Shown here piece after piece: positions 34,751-43,748 of a stretch of DNA of 64,000 bases (positions are counted from its first letter, which is position 1; every line of letters begins with the position of its first letter). The notes under the pieces were generated by a model. The model searched no databases. It worked only from the letters and a program-made list of their open reading frames with translations, and was not told the DNA's origin. The DNA comes from Limiplasma sp034927815 (GTDB lineage Bacteria; Bacillota; Clostridia; Christensenellales; Aristaeellaceae). Position numbers and translations under genes: made by a program. Where the stretch lies: the NCBI GenBank assembly GCA_034927815.1, contig JAYFPK010000005.1, positions 1 through 64,000 on the forward strand, written 5' to 3'.

Positions 34751-34851
34751 GGATGCGTGATGGGGCCGCGCGTTGGGACGGCGGGTTTGCGGCCGGTTTG
34801 CGGCGCGCTTACGGCGGCGTTCCTATTGGATAACTCTGCCATAGCTCATGG

Positions 34852-34886
34852 AACGGGCCTCCCGGATATCCGGGAGGCCCGTTTTT
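34852..34886 (+). terminator. Rho-independent terminator of pflB-pflA
   Basis: A perfect 16-bp palindrome (AACGGGCCTCCCGGAT, 34852-34867, with its complement, 34868-34883) running into TTTTT (34882-34886) on the plus strand, about 100 bases after the pflA stop. Confidence 0.88.
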
Positions 34887-34998
34887 GCAAAGAAAACCGG
34901 GGCGTTGCCGCTTAGGCGGCAGCATGATGCGTGATCTATTGCTGCCATCCGGGCACCGCGGGAGTTTCGCCGGAGTCTTCTTGAATTTCCTTGGAAAA

Positions 34999-35023
34999 GC
35001 TCGCCCCTCAACCCGCAACTAAT
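34999..35023 (+). repeat. 25-base direct repeat, copy 1
   Basis: GCTCGCCCCTCAACCCGCAA plus CTAAT; matches copy 2 at 35150-35174 at 22 of 25 bases. The GCTCGCC(T/C)C start also resembles the large repeat family at 1-590 and 14.0 kb, so this may be a remnant of it. Confidence 0.5.
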
Positions 35024-35149
35024 TAGAAGGGACGACAGGTTTCCCAGCCTCCTAGACTCCCTGGCTTTGTAGCTTCCTGGCTTTCCCAGCGGCGGTCCGG
35101 TTCTGGAATCCTTCCGTGCCGCTCGTTTGGAACAGCGCTGCAACTACCC

Positions 35150-35174
35150 GCTCGCCTCCCAACCCGCAACCAAT
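35150..35174 (+). repeat. 25-base direct repeat, copy 2
   Basis: GCTCGCCTCCCAACCCGCAA plus CCAAT; partner of copy 1, 151 bases apart, same orientation. Confidence 0.5.
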
Positions 35175-35214
35175 GCTAACGCCCAAAAAGCCCGGTTTCG
35201 GCGCGCTTACCGTC

Positions 35215-36339
35215 CTACCACGCCATGTCTCCGGGCCTATAGCCGGGGGGCAGCTCCTCCTCCCGCAAAAACACAAACCGCTCATCCCGCAGCGTGGGCA
35301 AGAAGGCCTCGTAGGGCATGTCGGGAAACTCGCATCCGTAGGGGCTGGAGCCGAACCATCCGCCCTCCTTGGCCCGCAGGTTCAAATCCCTGGCAAACTT
35401 GGTATCGTTGGAGCAATCGTGCACCACCGGGCCCCAGCCTTCCTCCCCGGCGGCCTTCATCAGCGCCAGGGTCAATTCCCGGCTCCAAACGGGGGATATG
35501 TACCCATGCCGGGAGACGTACAAATTCTCCCCCTCATAATTGCCGATGTTGTTGGGGTTCAGGTGCAGCTCCGCACAGTTGATGAAATCCAGCCCCGTGT
35601 CCAAAATGGCCTGCTTCTTCTTGCCAAAGGCCTCAAAGAAGTCCGGGGTCATGGGGGTTTCTATCCCTACCAGGGGGATGTATTGCTTTGCGGCGCCAAT
35701 CGCCTGGATCACCTTCTCCGAGCAATGGGACGCGCCCAGGTTGAAGCGGATCTCGTCCAGGCCAGCCTCTCCCAGGGCCTTGAGGGTTTGGGGGGTAGCC
35801 AGGGTGCCGTTGGTGTACAGGTGCTGGTACACCCCGGCCTTGCGAAAGGTGCGGATCACCGGGTAGTACAACTCAATCTCCATAAAGGGCTCCAGGTACA
35901 CGTAGGAAACGCCCGTGGGCTTGCGCTGGATGGAGAGCAGCAGCTCCAGGTCCTCCTGGTAGAACTTGGTGCCGCCGATCTCCCACATCCCCTCCCCAAT
36001 AGGCGGGATCTGGTCCAACTCCCCATAGTCGTAGCAGAACTTGCATTGCAGATTGCATTTGTTGGTTTTGCGGATGGCGCTCAGGCCGGTGCCCAGCAGG
36101 CAGGAGCGGCACCCCTTGGGGAATTTGCTTTCCTCCCCCACAAAGTGCGTTCTGTTTTCCAAGCCTTTCAGCCCGGGAATCTCCTCCATCAGCTTGCGCC
36201 TGCGCTGTATCACGGCGGCTTCCATCTGGGCAAAAACGGCGTATACAATTTCCTGCTGGTAGGTCATCAGCTCCTGCCCCTGGGGCAAGGAGGCGAAGAA
36301 GGTAAACCAGGTGAGGGCGTCCTTTTTGGAAATATACAT
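35215..36339 (-). CDS. Radical SAM protein of unknown function
   Basis: A 374-residue cytoplasmic protein. The radical SAM cluster motif is C95-NLQ-C99-KF-C102, preceded by another cysteine pair C77/C80 (GCRSC). The strands YVYLEPFMEIELYYPVI and HLYTNGTLAT fit the core barrel, and further cysteines lie near residues 287 and 333. An N-terminal region of about 70 residues (MYISKKDALTWFTFFASLPQGQ) does not resemble a known domain. It is convergent with pflBA and has its own promoter and a leader of about 260 bases. No partner gene adjoins it. It could modify a peptide or tRNA, or act on a small molecule; no function is assigned. Confidence 0.8.
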   Translation of the reverse strand: MYISKKDALTWFTFFASLPQGQELMTYQQEIVYAVFAQMEAAVIQRRRKLMEEIPGLKGLENRTHFVGEESKFPKGCRSCLLGTGLSAIRKTNKCNLQCKFCYDYGELDQIPPIGEGMWEIGGTKFYQEDLELLLSIQRKPTGVSYVYLEPFMEIELYYPVIRTFRKAGVYQHLYTNGTLATPQTLKALGEAGLDEIRFNLGASHCSEKVIQAIGAAKQYIPLVGIETPMTPDFFEAFGKKKQAILDTGLDFINCAELHLNPNNIGNYEGENLYVSRHGYISPVWSRELTLALMKAAGEEGWGPVVHDCSNDTKFARDLNLRAKEGGWFGSSPYGCEFPDMPYEAFLPTLRDERFVFLREEELPPGYRPGDMAW

Positions 36340-37059
36340 GGGGAATCCTTTCCTGTGTTCTTTTCGGCGGGCCTGTTGCGCCTGCGTCAGCTATCCTCCG
36401 GCATCCCGGCTTTGACCGGGCCTTTGTCGTACAATCAGCACGGCGCACCGCACGCGGTCTTGATACAGGTCAACGGCCCCTGTCCGCCCCGGGGCATATC
36501 GCAAAGCGCAACAGCCGCCTTCACTCCATCGCCCCAATGATCCCGCCAAAACACGGGCATAACAATAGGGCCTGATTGCCAACCCAGGAGAGCACTTTTT
36601 ACATTCTACATAAGAATGCTGTTTCGTCAAGAAAGAATCATCGGAAAACAGCGGAAGGGGATTCGGCTTCAACCGCCCTGAATCGCACTGCCTCGGGCGG
36701 CATCAGCGCGGTCAGGCGGATCATCAGGCCGTGAAGGGAAACAGCGGGCAAGGGGAAGCAAGCGAAAGAGATGCTCCGCCGCGTTGCCTCTCTTATTCTT
36801 CTTTCCATCCCATTTCCAAGGGTCCTTGCGGCCGCTCTTTGGCAGAGGCATGGTTTGAAGGCCGTTGATGGCGACCGATGTGCAAATCTGATCTCCTTCC
36901 CGCGCCCCATCCAACGCAAATGCCAAAGTATGGGCCCGGTTTCTTGCCGAACCCATGCTATGCAATGCGCTTCATTCTTTTTGGGCCAAGTTTTCAAGCG
37001 GCTTCAGGAGGCAGGGCATGCGCTTTACCCCCCTTCACCCAGCTTCCCCAAGGGATGGC
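36340..37059. other. Non-coding gap: long leader of the radical SAM gene and unexplained sequence
   Basis: 36340-36597 is the predicted 5' leader of the radical SAM gene on the minus strand. It holds GC-rich complementary stretches such as GGCCCGGTCAAAGCCGGG (minus strand, about 36414), so a structured RNA is possible, but no known riboswitch class is recognised. From 36640 to 37059 nothing is recognised: there are open frames but no plausible start, motif or family. Confidence 0.45.
36603..36630 (-). promoter_or_regulatory. Promoter for the radical SAM gene
   Basis: Minus strand: TTGACG (36625-36630), 16-base spacer, TAGAAT (36603-36608). It sits about 260 bases upstream of the start codon. 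Confidence 0.5.
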
Positions 37060-37917
37060 TTAGGGCTCTATCCTTCCGGGCAAACTCCTGAGCCTGTTCC
37101 TTTTGCGGGCAGACGGCGCCTGATCCCCGTCCTCTTTCCCCCAGGGCGCAACCACCAGCTCCACCCCCGCCATGGCCATCATGTGCAAGGTATCGGCGTC
37201 GGTCTTGTCATCGGTGATGATGCGGGTCACAATATCCAACTCCGCCAGATAGACCGCCCCTGTTTCCTGAAACTTGGAGTGGTCCGCCAGCATGATTACC
37301 TCTTTGGCGGAACGGATCAAAGCGCGCTTGGTTTCCACCTCATAGATGCTGCCGTCGGACATTCCCTGGCTGACGCTGATAGACCGGCAGGAGATAAATG
37401 CCTTGTTGGGCCGGAAATTCCGGGCGCTGTCCAACGCCAAGCCGCCGGAAATGGAATAGTTTTTCGCCCGGAAAACCCCGCCCAGGCAGATCATGGTCAA
37501 GTTGGGATTTTTCAGATGGGCAGACTCAAGGAGCTGGCGGATGGAGTTGGTAATCACCGTCACCTGATAGTGAGGGTTGATGTGCTTCAGCAGGTTGATG
37601 GTGGTGGAGGAATTATCCACAAAGATGGTCTCCCCATCTTGCACATACTGGGCCGCTTTCCTGCAGATGATGTTTTTCTCCGCGTATTGCTGAATTTCGC
37701 GCACGGTAAACGGATGCTCTGACATGCTATTGCTGGGGGATTCGCTCACCGCGCCGCCATGGGTGCGCTTGATCAGGCCCTCCTGCTCCAGCTCCCGCAG
37801 ATCCCGGCGCACCGTTTCCTTGGAGATCTCCAGCATTTCCGCCAGTTCCGCCACGCTCACCACGTTGTCCTTTTCCAGCATGCTCATAATCAGCGCTTTG
37901 CGTTCCACGTTATACAT
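37060..37917 (-). CDS. DeoR-family transcriptional regulator
   Basis: A 285-residue repressor with the winged helix SVAELAEMLEISKETVRRDLRELEQEGLIKRTHGGAV (residues about 21-57) and a sugar-phosphate sensor domain (VQDGETIFVDNSSTTINLL, ICLGGVFRAKNYSISGG). It ends in a basic tail of about 30 residues. It lies 158 bases downstream of the second importer operon but has its own near-consensus promoter, so it is expressed independently. It probably controls the importer genes at 38076-44867, since no other sugar operon adjoins it. The ligand is unknown. Confidence 0.84.
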   Translation of the reverse strand: MYNVERKALIMSMLEKDNVVSVAELAEMLEISKETVRRDLRELEQEGLIKRTHGGAVSESPSNSMSEHPFTVREIQQYAEKNIICRKAAQYVQDGETIFVDNSSTTINLLKHINPHYQVTVITNSIRQLLESAHLKNPNLTMICLGGVFRAKNYSISGGLALDSARNFRPNKAFISCRSISVSQGMSDGSIYEVETKRALIRSAKEVIMLADHSKFQETGAVYLAELDIVTRIITDDKTDADTLHMMAMAGVELVVAPWGKEDGDQAPSARKRNRLRSLPGRIEP

Positions 37918-37990
37918 AGCTTTACCGTCCTCTTTTGGTATGCCCCTCCCGGGAATCGGATGGGCGCTGCCAGCTCTGTACCATCCCTAA

Positions 37991-38004
37991 GGGGGCTGAC
38001 CCCC
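37991..38004 (-). other. Small hairpin in the DeoR leader
   Basis: GGGGG-CTGA-CCCCC, in the predicted leader of the 37917 regulator. It is short; a role is not clear. Confidence 0.3.
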
Positions 38005-38020
38005 CTATTTACTTTTATCA

Positions 38021-38049
38021 ATCATAAGAGGTCGTAAGCGTTCTGTCAA
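38021..38049 (-). promoter_or_regulatory. Near-consensus promoter for the DeoR regulator
   Basis: Minus strand: TTGACA (38044-38049), 17-base spacer, TATGAT (38021-38026). It matches the sigma-70/sigma-A consensus at 11 of 12 positions and leaves a leader of about 95 bases before 37917. Confidence 0.72.
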
Positions 38050-38075
38050 GAAAATCCCCGTTTTACCGCCTTTCC

Positions 38076-39206
38076 CTAGCTTCTTCCATATCCGAAGTCA
38101 GGGATCGCGATTTTCGCGCCCCCTTCCATGGCGGATTGCTGGGCGCAAATTCCCGCGCAAGTGATGGTAGCCGCGGCGATCTCGTCCACCTCCGCCGGGC
38201 GGTCCTCCGCCAGGGCGCTCAAAAACTGGTGCACCAAATGGGGATGGGAACCGCCATGCCCCACGCCCTGGCGGAAGGACGTATGGCTCACGTCCGACAC
38301 GGCTTCCCGGCGGGTGAAGGCGGCAATCTCCGGGGGCAGCAGCGCGTCGGTATCCGGGCAGAGGATCTTTTCCGCATCATCAATGCCGGTGAAAAGCACA
38401 TGGCCGTCGTCGATGACCTGCTCCCACTCAAAGGAGGCCTGGGTTCCATACACATCGAAACCTTCCCGGCACTGGCGGATGGTCTCGTTGATGCAGCGGC
38501 TGCTCTCCAAAATCACATCGCTGTCCATAAAGTCAAAGGTGGCGGTAATCACCGCATAGGGGCATCCGTGGTTGTCCGCCCGGGCCTGGCTCAGCCTGCC
38601 GGAGCCACGGGCCACCACGGACTTGGGCTGCTTGCCCAGCAGCGTAATCACCGGGGACAGGGCGTGGGTGCCGTTGAGGAAGGGAGGAAACCCCTGCCAG
38701 TAGGCGGGCCAGCCGTCCAGGGCCATGTTCTGCATATGATCCGAGCGCAGGAACTGAATGCGGCCCAGCTTCCCGGCCTCCCGCATCGCCTTTACATACA
38801 GGAACTCCCGGGTGTACAGCGCCGTTTCCATCATCATGTACCGCTTGCCCATGCGCCGGGCCGTTTCCACAATGTGGCGGCATTGCTCCAGGGTAGTGGC
38901 CATGGGAATGGTGCAGGCGGCGTGCTTCCCCGCCTCCAGCGCCGCAATCACCATGGGGTAGTGCTCCATCACCGGGGTTACCACGTGAATGGCGTCCAAC
39001 AGCGGGTTTTGCAGCATCTCCCCATAATCGGTATAGCGCAGCTTTTGGGGAATCCCGAAGAGGTCCCCCACCGCGTCCACCTGCTCCTGCCGGGGAGCGC
39101 AAATGGCAATCTCCCCCCCGTTGGGATGCCGCTGGTAGATGGGAATGAACTCCTTGCCAAAACCCAGGCCGATGATGCCTACATTGACCTTTTTGCCGCT
39201 TTGCAT
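38076..39206 (-). CDS. Gfo/Idh/MocA-family protein lacking the catalytic EKP lysine (paralogue 2)
   Basis: A 376-residue protein with a clear Rossmann start (NVGIIGLGFGKEFIPIYQRHP). Where the family has EKP it reads AACTIPMATTLEQC, so the lysine is missing. GSHPHLVHQFLSALAED near residue 320 and FTGIDDAEKILCPDTD near 255 are shared almost verbatim with the protein at 43749-44867; about two thirds of positions are identical by eye. It lies 14 bases after the SIE gene and is the last gene of the importer operon. It may be a dehydrogenase with altered chemistry or a binding or regulatory protein. Confidence 0.78.
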   Translation of the reverse strand: MQSGKKVNVGIIGLGFGKEFIPIYQRHPNGGEIAICAPRQEQVDAVGDLFGIPQKLRYTDYGEMLQNPLLDAIHVVTPVMEHYPMVIAALEAGKHAACTIPMATTLEQCRHIVETARRMGKRYMMMETALYTREFLYVKAMREAGKLGRIQFLRSDHMQNMALDGWPAYWQGFPPFLNGTHALSPVITLLGKQPKSVVARGSGRLSQARADNHGCPYAVITATFDFMDSDVILESSRCINETIRQCREGFDVYGTQASFEWEQVIDDGHVLFTGIDDAEKILCPDTDALLPPEIAAFTRREAVSDVSHTSFRQGVGHGGSHPHLVHQFLSALAEDRPAEVDEIAAATITCAGICAQQSAMEGGAKIAIPDFGYGRS

Positions 39207-39220
39207 ACGCTTGCCTCTTT

Positions 39221-40108
39221 CTATGACTGCGGCTGAAAACAGCCGAGTTCTTTCAATAGCGGGATGGCCGCCTCATAATAGCGGATCACATTTTCCACAG
39301 TGGAATGGGGTTCCAGGGCGAAGTAGCCCGGATAGGCGTCCTCTTGCAGGCGGCGAAGCAGCCCCGGAATGTTCACCGCCCCCAGCGTGGGCGGGGTATA
39401 TACGATCCTCCGGCCCTGGTGGCAGCCCGTCATCGGGCCCCCCAGCCACTGCTCGTCATGGCCCCGCTCCGCTGCCCAGATGCAGCCGTTTTTGATATGG
39501 ACATAGCCGATCCGCCCCCTCAGCGCTTCATAGGCGTAAGGGAAAGCCTCGTTGCCGCCCTGGTAGTAATTGGTGGCGTCAAAATTCGTCTTGAAATAAG
39601 GAGAATCAAAATGGCGGAGGATCTCCAGCATGTTTTCGGGCGTATGCGTCACGTCCACCGCCTCGTTTTCCAGGACCATGGTGATATGAAGCTGCTCCGC
39701 CCGGCGTAGCGCGTCGCTCAGGTAGGCGTCCAGCAGCGCGTACTCCGGCGGCCCCATGGGAGCGACCCGGGTCAGGTAGTGGTTGACATATTCCGCTCCC
39801 ATCTCCGCCGCCACTTCCACCGCCCGGACCAGCTCCCGGCTATATAAGGCGCGATCGTCCACGATCTCCTGGTGGAAGGCCCCGCCGAAGGCGACGCAGG
39901 CCACATGGATGCCGTTATCCTGAAAAGCCCGCTTTGCCGCGGCGATATCCCTGCCCCGGTATAGGCGGACATGGCAGTCTGCGTCAATGGCCGGGCAGTT
40001 TCCGGCCCACAGCTCAAAGTTCCCGATGCCGTAGGACTTGGTGAGCGCAATGGTCTTTTCCAGGGGAAACCCATGGGAGAATACCTCGCCGGACATGGTG
40101 AGCCGCAT
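39221..40108 (-). CDS. Sugar phosphate isomerase/epimerase family protein
   Basis: A 295-residue TIM barrel with ligand candidates MVLENEAVD, TNFDATNYY, VHIKNGC and FALEPHS. ATG at 40108 with GAAGGGG eight bases upstream gives the plausible start MRLTMSGEVFSHGF; a longer frame from 40183 would run into the spacer hairpin region. It lies between the binding-protein gene and the second oxidoreductase paralogue, so the imported sugar is probably oxidised and isomerised by this trio. Confidence 0.8.
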   Translation of the reverse strand: MRLTMSGEVFSHGFPLEKTIALTKSYGIGNFELWAGNCPAIDADCHVRLYRGRDIAAAKRAFQDNGIHVACVAFGGAFHQEIVDDRALYSRELVRAVEVAAEMGAEYVNHYLTRVAPMGPPEYALLDAYLSDALRRAEQLHITMVLENEAVDVTHTPENMLEILRHFDSPYFKTNFDATNYYQGGNEAFPYAYEALRGRIGYVHIKNGCIWAAERGHDEQWLGGPMTGCHQGRRIVYTPPTLGAVNIPGLLRRLQEDAYPGYFALEPHSTVENVIRYYEAAIPLLKELGCFQPQS

Positions 40109-40144
40109 CAGGAGCACCCCTTCGTCAAAGTCATCAGGGGTTAC

Positions 40145-40174
40145 CCCCATGCCCCGCCGGAGCGAAGCATGGGG
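40145..40174 (-). other. Stem-loop downstream of the second sugar-binding protein gene
   Basis: CCCCATGC (40145-40152) pairs with GCATGGGG (40167-40174), 33 bases after the stop of the binding-protein gene on the minus strand. A T-run lies before the stem on that strand, not after, so it is a stabiliser or processing site rather than a terminator. Confidence 0.55.
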
Positions 40175-40206
40175 CAACCCCAAAAAAGTTATGAAAAGAG
40201 GTACAA

Positions 40207-41145
40207 TCAGTCGTTGGGGAAGAGCTCGTCCACGTTGTCCTTGGTGACCAGGCTGGGGGCGACCATGACTTCCTTCTCAAAGTCTTCGCCGGCATAGTAC
40301 TTGTCGATGATCTCAAAGGCCGCCACGAATTCCGCATGGGAGTCCACCCAGATGGAGGCGTCCATGGAGCCATCCCGCACGGAGGCCCGGCCCTCGGCGG
40401 TGGCATCCAGGCCGTAGAGCTTGATCTTGCCGGTCATGCCATTGGCCTGCAGCACGGCGCGCACGCCCAGGGCCATACCGTCGTTGTTGCAGACGATAGC
40501 ATCGATATGCTTGCCGGAGGACAGCCAGTTCTCCGCCAGGGGGGTGGCGCCGTCGGCGCTCCAGTTGCCCGCGCCCTGGAACACAACGTTGATGTCCGGA
40601 TAGTCCTTGAGCACGTTCTCATAGCCGGTGGTCACCAAAATGGCGGAGGTCTGACCCTCGGTGCCGGTCATGATGCAAATGTCGCCCTTGCCGCCCAGGT
40701 CTTTCATTACCTGCTCCATTTTCAACTCGCCGCCCTTGGTGAGGTCAACGGCCACATAGGCGGTGAGCAGATCCTGGCAGGAGGCGGAACCATGCAAGGT
40801 GATCACGGGGATCTTGGCGGTGCTCATCACGCTCTCCACCACGGCGGTCATGCCGTCATAGGCCACGGGATCGAAAATGATGGCGGCGTAGCCTTGGGTG
40901 GTGGCGGTTTCAATTTGAGACACCTGCTTGGACAGGTCGGAGTCCGGGTTGAACACGGTGACTTCCCAGCCATGCTCCGCGCCCACGGCCACGGCGTTAT
41001 CCGCCATGCCGGTGGTGAACTCGTTGGCGATGTTGGACGCGACCCAGGCAACCTTCTTGCTGGGGGGCGTGGGGGCCTCGCCGAGGGCGATGGCAGCGGT
41101 CAAAGTCAGTACCAGGGCCAGCAGGATAGCCAATGTCTTTTTCAT
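40207..41145 (-). CDS. Sugar-binding protein (RbsB-like)
   Basis: A 312-residue type I solute-binding protein. The signal peptide is residues 1-22 (TAAIALG-EAPT) with no lipobox. The sequences VAWVASNIANEFTTGMADNA, AAIIFDPVAYDGM and DAIVCNNDGMALGV match the ribose/galactose-binding family. AAGGAGGT precedes the ATG. It follows the permease by 85 bases, an order (ATPase, permease, binding protein) different from the first importer. The substrate is unknown. Confidence 0.88.
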   Translation of the reverse strand: MKKTLAILLALVLTLTAAIALGEAPTPPSKKVAWVASNIANEFTTGMADNAVAVGAEHGWEVTVFNPDSDLSKQVSQIETATTQGYAAIIFDPVAYDGMTAVVESVMSTAKIPVITLHGSASCQDLLTAYVAVDLTKGGELKMEQVMKDLGGKGDICIMTGTEGQTSAILVTTGYENVLKDYPDINVVFQGAGNWSADGATPLAENWLSSGKHIDAIVCNNDGMALGVRAVLQANGMTGKIKLYGLDATAEGRASVRDGSMDASIWVDSHAEFVAAFEIIDKYYAGEDFEKEVMVAPSLVTKDNVDELFPND

Positions 41146-41230
41146 GGAATGTACCTCCTTTTGTTTTCTCTAAACCGGCTCCATATATCGCGCCGGGTAG
41201 ATTCGCAGGAAACCTTTACGGGGCCTTGCC

Positions 41231-42229
41231 TTACGCGGCGGCCTTGGACTTGCGGGCCCGGATGTCGATGAACACCGCCAGCAAAATGACCGCGCCCTTC
41301 ATGATCTTCTGATAGTTGCTGGAAATACCCAAAATATCAAACCCGTTGGAGATGACCCCCAGGATCAGTACCCCCAGCACCGTTCCCACAATGGTGCCGC
41401 TGCCCCCGGACATGCTCACGCCGCCGATGACGCAGGCCGCGATGGCGTCCAGCTCGTACCCTTCCCCCACGGTGGGCTGCCCCGAGGTAATGCGGGAGGC
41501 CATCAGCACCCCCACCAAGCCGCTGAGAGCGCCCATGATGGTGTAGACGATCATCTTCACCCGCCGCACGTCGATACCCGAGAGCCGGGCCGCGTCCTCA
41601 TTGCCGCCTATGGCGTAAATCCATTTGCCAAACACGGTTTTCCGGGTGACGATATAGGCCAAAATGGCTACCCCGGCAAAGTAGAAGATCAGGGAGGGCA
41701 AGCCCAGGGGCAAGGAGTTGGACACGGCGATGAAGGGCTTGCTGAGGTTGAAGATGGGCTTGTTGTTGGTGGAAACCAAGGCCATGCCCCGCCCGGCGGA
41801 GAGCATCGCCATGGTCATGATGAAGGGGGCAAAGCCCACATAGGCCACGCCGAAGCCGTTAAAGGCTCCCAGGGCCGCTCCCGCGGCGATGCCTGCGGCA
41901 AAGGCTACATATACCGGCAGGCTCTGCTCCGTGGTGGTGCAAAAGGCCGCCGCCATGCAGGACACCGCCAGCACCGAGCCCACGGACAGGTCAATACCGC
42001 CCGTGATGATTACCAGCGTCATTCCCACCGCCAAAATGCCGGTGATGGAGCTTTGCTTGAGGATGTTGATGAGGTTGGGGGTGCTCAGGAAGGCGGGCTG
42101 GGAGATCGCCATGATGATCACCAGCAGCACCAGGGCCCAAAAAATGCCCGTGTTCTTCCAGAATTTTCCCCAGAACGCTTTGTTGGAAAGGGCCGCAGGC
42201 CTTTTCTCGAGGGCGGGTCTCATGCTCAT
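41231..42229 (-). CDS. Sugar ABC transporter permease (RbsC family)
   Basis: A 332-residue polytopic membrane protein. Family features are TGGIDLSVGSVLAVSCM near residue 85 and CVIGGVSMSGGSGTIVGTVLG near residue 260. ATG at 42229 overlaps the ATPase stop (ATGA) with GGAGG upstream; the longer frame from 42337 only overlaps the ATPase gene. A single permease gene here implies a homodimeric channel, unlike the operon at 1470-3516. Confidence 0.9.
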   Translation of the reverse strand: MSMRPALEKRPAALSNKAFWGKFWKNTGIFWALVLLVIIMAISQPAFLSTPNLINILKQSSITGILAVGMTLVIITGGIDLSVGSVLAVSCMAAAFCTTTEQSLPVYVAFAAGIAAGAALGAFNGFGVAYVGFAPFIMTMAMLSAGRGMALVSTNNKPIFNLSKPFIAVSNSLPLGLPSLIFYFAGVAILAYIVTRKTVFGKWIYAIGGNEDAARLSGIDVRRVKMIVYTIMGALSGLVGVLMASRITSGQPTVGEGYELDAIAACVIGGVSMSGGSGTIVGTVLGVLILGVISNGFDILGISSNYQKIMKGAVILLAVFIDIRARKSKAAA

Positions 42230-43737
42230 AGGGCTTCCTCCTGTTCCTGGATGTGCCTCACCGGCGCGGCCAAAGCCATGATGTTCTCCTGGGTGATGTC
42301 CGCCCCGGTCAGCTCTCCGGCCAAGCGCCCTTCGCACATCACCAGCACCCGGTCGGCGATGCCCACAATTTCGGGCATTTCGCTGGAGATGATGACAGCG
42401 CTTTTTCCCTGCATCACCAGGTTATTGATGAGGGAAAAAATCTCCGCCTTGGCCCCCACATCGATGCCCCGGGTGGGTTCGTCAAAGAGCAGAATATCCG
42501 GCGCGGTAAGCAGCCACTTGGCCAGCACGACCTTTTGCTGATTGCCCCCGGAGAGGCTCGCCACGGGCTGATCCCCGGAGGACGCCTTGATGAAAAGCTC
42601 GGAAATCATCTGTCCGGTCAGGGCCTTGCCCCTGGCCCGGTTCAAAAAGCCTGCCCTGGCCTCCCGGCTGTCGATGCACAGGGTGGTGTTCTCTCCCACG
42701 CTCATGCACAGATTCAAGCCCATCAGCTTGCGGTCCTCCGGCACCAAGGCGACGCCATGCTTGATGGCGTCCGCCGGGCGGCGGGGGCTTACCTTCTTGC
42801 CGTGGATATAGATTTCCCCTCCGGTGGCCCGGCGCGCGCCGAAAATGGTGCTCACCAGCTCCGTACGCCCCGCGCCCATGAGCCCGGCAATGCCCAGCTT
42901 CTCCCCCCGGCGCAGCTGAAAGGAAATGTCCTTGAGCTCCTTGCCACTTTGCAGGTTCCTAGCCTCCATCACCACTTCGCCAATCTCTTGGTTGCAGGTA
43001 GGATAGATGGTCGTCAGCTCCCGGCCCACCATATCCCGCACCATCTCCTGGCGGGAGAGGGCGCTCATATCCTGGACGCTGATGACGTTTCCGTCCCGCA
43101 GAATCTGCACCCGATCGGCAATATGGCTCAGCTCATCCAGCTTGTGGGAAATATAGATGATGCTCATACCCTCAGCCTTCAGCTGATGGATGATCTCAAA
43201 GAGCCGCCGCACCTCCGCCTCGGTGATGGCGGAGGTAGGCTCATCCATAATCAAAATCTTGCTGTGATAGCTCATGGCCTTGGCAATCTCCACAATCTGG
43301 GTCTGGGAGATGCTCAGGTCCTTCATCTTGGTGGACGGGGAGACGTCCAAGCTGAGCTTTTGCAGCCACTGTATGGTTTTTTGCTCCTGGGCCCGCATGC
43401 GCACAAAGCCAAAGCGCTTTTCCTCCCGACCCAGATACATATTTTCGGCGATGCTCATTTCCGCGATGGGGTAAAGCTCCTGGTGAATCATGGCGATCCC
43501 CAGGTCCAGCGCCTTGCGGGGCGTGGGGATCGTCACCCGCTGCCCCTCCAGCCAGATTTCGCCTCCGGTGGGCTGTTCAATCCCCATGAGAATTTTCATC
43601 AGCGTGGATTTTCCCGCGCCATTTTCACCGATGAGGGCCAGCACTTCCCCCTTGCAGAGAGACAGCTCTACCCCGTGGAGCACCTCTTCCCCGGAGAACG
43701 CCTTGGTAATCCCCTTCATATGAAGAATCTGTTCCAT
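42226..43737 (-). CDS. Sugar ABC transporter ATP-binding protein (RbsA type)
   Basis: A 503-residue tandem ATPase. Domain 1: Walker A GENGAGKST near residue 38, signature LSISQTQIVEIAKAM, Walker B LIMDEPTSAIT. Domain 2: signature LSGGNQQKVVLAKW and Walker B ILLFDEPTRGIDV, with the usual degenerate Walker A. ATG at 43737 stands seven bases after AAGGAG; the ATG two codons earlier is only one base from it. It is twelve bases downstream of the first oxidoreductase paralogue. The motifs are canonical, unlike those of the ATPase at 3516-5027. Confidence 0.91.
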   Translation of the reverse strand: MEQILHMKGITKAFSGEEVLHGVELSLCKGEVLALIGENGAGKSTLMKILMGIEQPTGGEIWLEGQRVTIPTPRKALDLGIAMIHQELYPIAEMSIAENMYLGREEKRFGFVRMRAQEQKTIQWLQKLSLDVSPSTKMKDLSISQTQIVEIAKAMSYHSKILIMDEPTSAITEAEVRRLFEIIHQLKAEGMSIIYISHKLDELSHIADRVQILRDGNVISVQDMSALSRQEMVRDMVGRELTTIYPTCNQEIGEVVMEARNLQSGKELKDISFQLRRGEKLGIAGLMGAGRTELVSTIFGARRATGGEIYIHGKKVSPRRPADAIKHGVALVPEDRKLMGLNLCMSVGENTTLCIDSREARAGFLNRARGKALTGQMISELFIKASSGDQPVASLSGGNQQKVVLAKWLLTAPDILLFDEPTRGIDVGAKAEIFSLINNLVMQGKSAVIISSEMPEIVGIADRVLVMCEGRLAGELTGADITQENIMALAAPVRHIQEQEEAL

Positions 43738-43748
43738 AGGCATTCTCC

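Larger units (their letters stand above)
34751..35214. other. Non-coding gap with terminator and degenerate repeats
   Basis: Contains the pflA terminator and a pair of 25-base direct repeats (34999-35023 and 35150-35174). Between them lies a stretch with three related CCTGGCTTT/CCCAGC-type words (about 35040-35100). No convincing gene in either strand. Confidence 0.6.

Noticed and set aside
36340..36600. Cobalamin, c-di-GMP or molybdenum-cofactor riboswitch in the radical SAM leader
   Set aside because: Some words look similar by eye, but the conserved core elements of these classes are not present in order; kept only as a possible unassigned structured leader.
36771..37091. Small plus-strand frame of about 106 residues
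   Set aside because: No start site, no family resemblance and biased composition; it overlaps the end of the DeoR gene in antisense.
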